A stretch of DNA of 34,706 nt, taken from positions 1-34,706 of the forward strand of contig CACZRR010000008.1 in assembly GCA_902783595.1 (NCBI GenBank), given 5' to 3'. Below the pieces are notes generated by a model that had not been told where the DNA came from, ran no database searches, and saw only the letters and a list, made by a program, of their open reading frames with translations. The stretch is from an uncultured Bacteroidota bacterium. Its GTDB lineage: Bacteria > Bacteroidota > Bacteroidia > Bacteroidales > P3. A program made the translations under genes and the position numbers. Positions within the stretch are counted from its first letter, which is position 1. The number at the start of each line of letters is the position of its first letter. Positions 31,874 through 34,706 of the stretch are shown here, one piece after another.

Positions 31874-34706
31874 TTACTCAGCCCAGACGGCCTGCAAGTT
31901 GCGGTCGCCGTAGGCGTCGTCAATCTTGCTGATGGTGGGCCAGTACTTCTCCGTATGAGGCTGCGGGAAGGCTGCTTTCTGGCGGCTGTAGGGCAGCGTC
32001 CACTCGTCGGCACAGACGGTCTGCATGGTGTGGGGAGCGTTGCAGATGGGGTTGTTGTGCTCGTCGCTGCGGCCGGTCATGATGTCGTCGATCTCCTGAC
32101 GGATGGCAATCATGGCGTCGCAGAAGCGATCCATCTCGCTGAGGGGCTCACTCTCGGTGGGCTCGACCATGAGGGTGTTGTGCACAGGGAAGGCGACGGT
32201 GGGAGCATGGAATCCATAGTCCATGAGGCGCTTGGCGATATCGCCCACGCCGACCTTAAGGCTGAACTCGTTGAAGTCGACAATGAACTCGTGACCACAC
32301 ATACCATTCTGGTTGGTGTAGAGGATCTTGTAGTACTTCTTCAGGCGTGCCTTCATGTAGTTGGCATTGAGGATGGCGTGCTTGGTAGCATCGGCCAAAC
32401 CTTCGCCACCGAGCATCAGGAGGTAGCCATAAGTGATGGGAAGGAGCATAGCGCTGCCATAAGGAGCAGCAGCCATCGTGTTGCCCTTGGCGCCACCGAC
32501 CTTGACGACGGGGTGAGAGGGAAGGAATTCAACCAGATGTTTGGCTACGCAGATGGGGCCGACACCGGGGCCGCCGCCGCCGTGAGGCATTGCGAAGGTC
32601 TTGTGGAGGTTCAGATGGCAGACATCGGCGCCCATGGTACCGGGGCTGGTGAGACCCACCTGACCGTTCATGTTGGCACCGTCCATATACACCTGTCCAC
32701 CATACTGGTGGATGATGTTGATGATGTCGAGGATGCCATCTTCGAAGGCACCATGCGTGGAAGGATAGGTGATCATCAGGCAGGATAGCGTATCCATGTA
32801 CTGCTCGGCTTTTGCACGCAGATCTTCGACATCGACCTCACCCTTATCATTGCACTTGACAACGACCACCACCATGCCGGCTTTGGCGGCAGAGGCGGGG
32901 TTGGTGCCGTGGGCGCTGGCGGGGATAAGACAGACGTTGCGCTGCGACTGGCCGTTGCTGATGTGATAGTTGCGGATGACAGTGAGACCGCTGTATTCGC
33001 CGTAGGCACCGCTGTTGGGCTGCAGGGAGCAGCCGGCAAAACCGGTGATGACGCTGAGACGACGCTCCATATCGTGAATCATCTCGAGGTATCCCTCGGC
33101 CTGCTCGGCGGGGACGAAAGGATGCAGACCGCCGAATTTGCTCCAGCTGAGGGGCATCATCTCGGCAGCGGCATTGAGCTTCATGGTGCAGGAACCCAGA
33201 GGTATCATAGCACGGTTGAGGCTCAGGTCTTTCTCCTCGAGGCGCTTGATATAGCGCATCATGGAGGTCTCGTCGTGGTACTGGTTGAAGACCTTCTGTG
33301 TGAGGTAGGCGGAGGTGCGCTTCAGGTTGGCGGGGATAGCCTCGTCGGCAAACTTGCAGCAGCAGCCCTTGCACTCCAAGGCGGCAGCCGTCTTACCGGC
33401 AGCTTCGGCCAGGCAGGCGACGATGGCGTCGAGGTCGCACTTCTCAGTGAGCTCGTCGATGGAGATGCCGATGCATTCGTCACAGATATAGCGGAAGTTG
33501 ATCTCGTGCTTCTCGGCTACTTCCTTCACTTTGGCGGTGGGCACAGGGCACTGCAGCGCCAGGGTGTCGAAATAGACTTTGTTCCACTGCTTGTAACCGT
33601 ACTGCTCGAGCTCCTGTGCCAGGCGATGGGCACGGGCGCAGATACGGGTGGCGATATGGCGGATGCCTTCGGGACCATGATAGACGGCATAGAAGCCGGT
33701 CATATTGGCAACAAGAGCAGCCGAGGTGCAGATGTTGGAGGTGGCTTTGTCGCGCTTGATGTGCTGTTCGCGCATACCGAGGGCCATACGCAGGGCGGGG
33801 TTGCCCTTGGCGTCGATGCTCCAGCCTATGATACGGCCGGGGAAAGCACGCTTGAAGGCCTCCGTGAAGGCAAAGAAACCTGCATGAGGACCGCCAAAAC
33901 CCATGGGCAGACCGAAGCGCTGGGCGTTGCCAACGGCACAGTCGGCACCCATCTCGCCAGGAGTCTTCATCAGCGCCAACGCCATGAGGTCGGTGGCCAT
34001 GCAGACGAAGATACCCTTCTCGTGGCACTTGGCGATGAAGCCGGTCCAATCCTGAGCCTCACCAAACTGGTTGGGGTACTGCACAAAGGCGGCGAAGAAG
34101 CTGCCGTCGAGCTCGGTCTGTGCGGCTTTGCCGGTGACGATCTCGATGCCGCGGGGAGCGGCGTTGGTCTGCATAACGGCCAGCGTCTGGGGCAGGATGC
34201 CCTCATCGACGAAGACCTTGCAGACACCGTCCTTGACGGCCTGGCGCGAACGGCTGTTGAAGAACATGATCATAGCCTCGCCGGCAGCTGTGGCCTCGTC
34301 AAGCAGACAGGCATTGCTCAGCGGCATACCCGTCATGCTGGCCACCATGGTCTGATAGTTCATCAACGCCTCGAGGCGCCCCTGCGAAATCTCGGTCTGG
34401 TAAGGAGTGTAGCTGGTGTACCAACCCGGATTCTCAAAGACGTTACGCATGATGACGGCAGGCGTCACAGCGCCATAGTAACCCATGCCGATGTAAGTGC
34501 GATAAAGTTTGTTCTTCTGCGCCAACATGCGCACACGAGCCGTAAAGGCCTGCTCGCTGATGCCACCCTCAAGGGCCAAGGGCTCCTTCAGACGGATTGC
34601 CGCGGGAACAGCCTTCTCTATAAGTTCGTCCATGCTGCTGACGCCGATGGTCTCGAGCATCTTCTTCACGTCGGCCTCTTTCGAGACACCGTTGTGACGC
34701 GATGCA
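31874..34706 (-). CDS. gcvP: Glycine dehydrogenase (decarboxylating), P-protein, N-terminus beyond the window
   Basis: The P-protein of the glycine cleavage system decarboxylates glycine with PLP and passes the aminomethyl group to the H-protein lipoyl arm. The frame stays open past a GTG at 34667-34669 to the right edge, and the added residues (ASRHNGVSKEADV) match the family's conserved RHIGV-type N-terminus, so the gene is cut only by a few codons. The visible 944 residues form two homologous PLP-enzyme halves. The PLP lysine lies in NLHKTFAMPHGGGGPG in the second half, and EISQGRLEAL and GSCTMKLNAA are conserved. A strong terminator follows. No gcvT or gcvH is in view. Confidence 0.96.
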   Translation of the reverse strand, partial: ASRHNGVSKEADVKKMLETIGVSSMDELIEKAVPAAIRLKEPLALEGGISEQAFTARVRMLAQKNKLYRTYIGMGYYGAVTPAVIMRNVFENPGWYTSYTPYQTEISQGRLEALMNYQTMVASMTGMPLSNACLLDEATAAGEAMIMFFNSRSRQAVKDGVCKVFVDEGILPQTLAVMQTNAAPRGIEIVTGKAAQTELDGSFFAAFVQYPNQFGEAQDWTGFIAKCHEKGIFVCMATDLMALALMKTPGEMGADCAVGNAQRFGLPMGFGGPHAGFFAFTEAFKRAFPGRIIGWSIDAKGNPALRMALGMREQHIKRDKATSNICTSAALVANMTGFYAVYHGPEGIRHIATRICARAHRLAQELEQYGYKQWNKVYFDTLALQCPVPTAKVKEVAEKHEINFRYICDECIGISIDELTEKCDLDAIVACLAEAAGKTAAALECKGCCCKFADEAIPANLKRTSAYLTQKVFNQYHDETSMMRYIKRLEEKDLSLNRAMIPLGSCTMKLNAAAEMMPLSWSKFGGLHPFVPAEQAEGYLEMIHDMERRLSVITGFAGCSLQPNSGAYGEYSGLTVIRNYHISNGQSQRNVCLIPASAHGTNPASAAKAGMVVVVVKCNDKGEVDVEDLRAKAEQYMDTLSCLMITYPSTHGAFEDGILDIINIIHQYGGQVYMDGANMNGQVGLTSPGTMGADVCHLNLHKTFAMPHGGGGPGVGPICVAKHLVEFLPSHPVVKVGGAKGNTMAAAPYGSAMLLPITYGYLLMLGGEGLADATKHAILNANYMKARLKKYYKILYTNQNGMCGHEFIVDFNEFSLKVGVGDIAKRLMDYGFHAPTVAFPVHNTLMVEPTESEPLSEMDRFCDAMIAIRQEIDDIMTGRSDEHNNPICNAPHTMQTVCADEWTLPYSRQKAAFPQPHTEKYWPTISKIDDAYGDRNLQAVWAE

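Noticed and set aside
34670-34706. GTG at 34667-34669 as the true gcvP start, with a glycine riboswitch upstream
   Set aside because: The frame continues to the window edge with family-like residues (RHNGV), so the start and any riboswitch lie outside the window.

Overview
The window reads as a core-chromosome segment of a Bacteroidota bacterium, most likely order Bacteroidales (Prevotellaceae/Muribaculaceae-like). Supporting signs: a GldB lipoprotein, a fused NfnA-NfnB flavoenzyme, DUF349 protein, a ClpC with UVR motif, a bacterial acyl-ACP thioesterase, and several promoters of the Bacteroidota type (-33 TTG/TTTG and -7 TAnnTTTG). Coding DNA is GC-rich and the short gaps are AT-rich. 27 protein genes are supported (two cut by the window edges). 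I see no rRNA, tRNA, CRISPR array, prophage or complete insertion sequence.

Layout. 1-446: the first 12 codons of a leftward gene off the left edge, with its promoter and a pair of identical palindromes, then degenerate repeats, a coding-like remnant and a terminator. 447-5753 (minus): queA, rarA, nfn fusion and a PAP2 phosphatase, tightly packed. 6033-8183 (plus): lytic transglycosylase, FtsB/DivIC-like protein and NlpC/P60 lipoprotein, a cell-wall/division cluster. 8233-15000 (minus): priA with its own terminator, then a DUF349 protein, gldB, lipid kinase and SUI1/YciH. 15082-18494 (plus): argS, acyl-ACP thioesterase, rRNA pseudouridine synthase. 18510-27293 (minus): a secreted unknown, dxs, HtrA-like protease, MATE transporter, sufB, TrmH-family methyltransferase, a 25-residue-repeat protein and a tetrapyrrole-methylase-family methyltransferase, several joined by 1-4 nt overlaps. 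27446-31815 (plus): clpC overlapping an ABC-F ATPase. 31874-34706 (minus): gcvP, missing only its extreme N-terminus.

Most genes are housekeeping (translation and RNA modification, replication restart, envelope, isoprenoid, Fe-S and glycine metabolism). The unexpected layer lies between and inside them. Short tandem repeats with a strict 7-bp period recur in most AT-rich gaps, share identical heptamer words between distant loci, and in GC-rich form appear inside two linker regions of priA and at the 3' end of the 25-residue-repeat gene. Other items of note are the twin palindromes at 103-152, the merged terminator/promoter at 12428-12480, the perfect 25-residue-repeat protein, and a sufB without sufC/sufD/sufS beside it.
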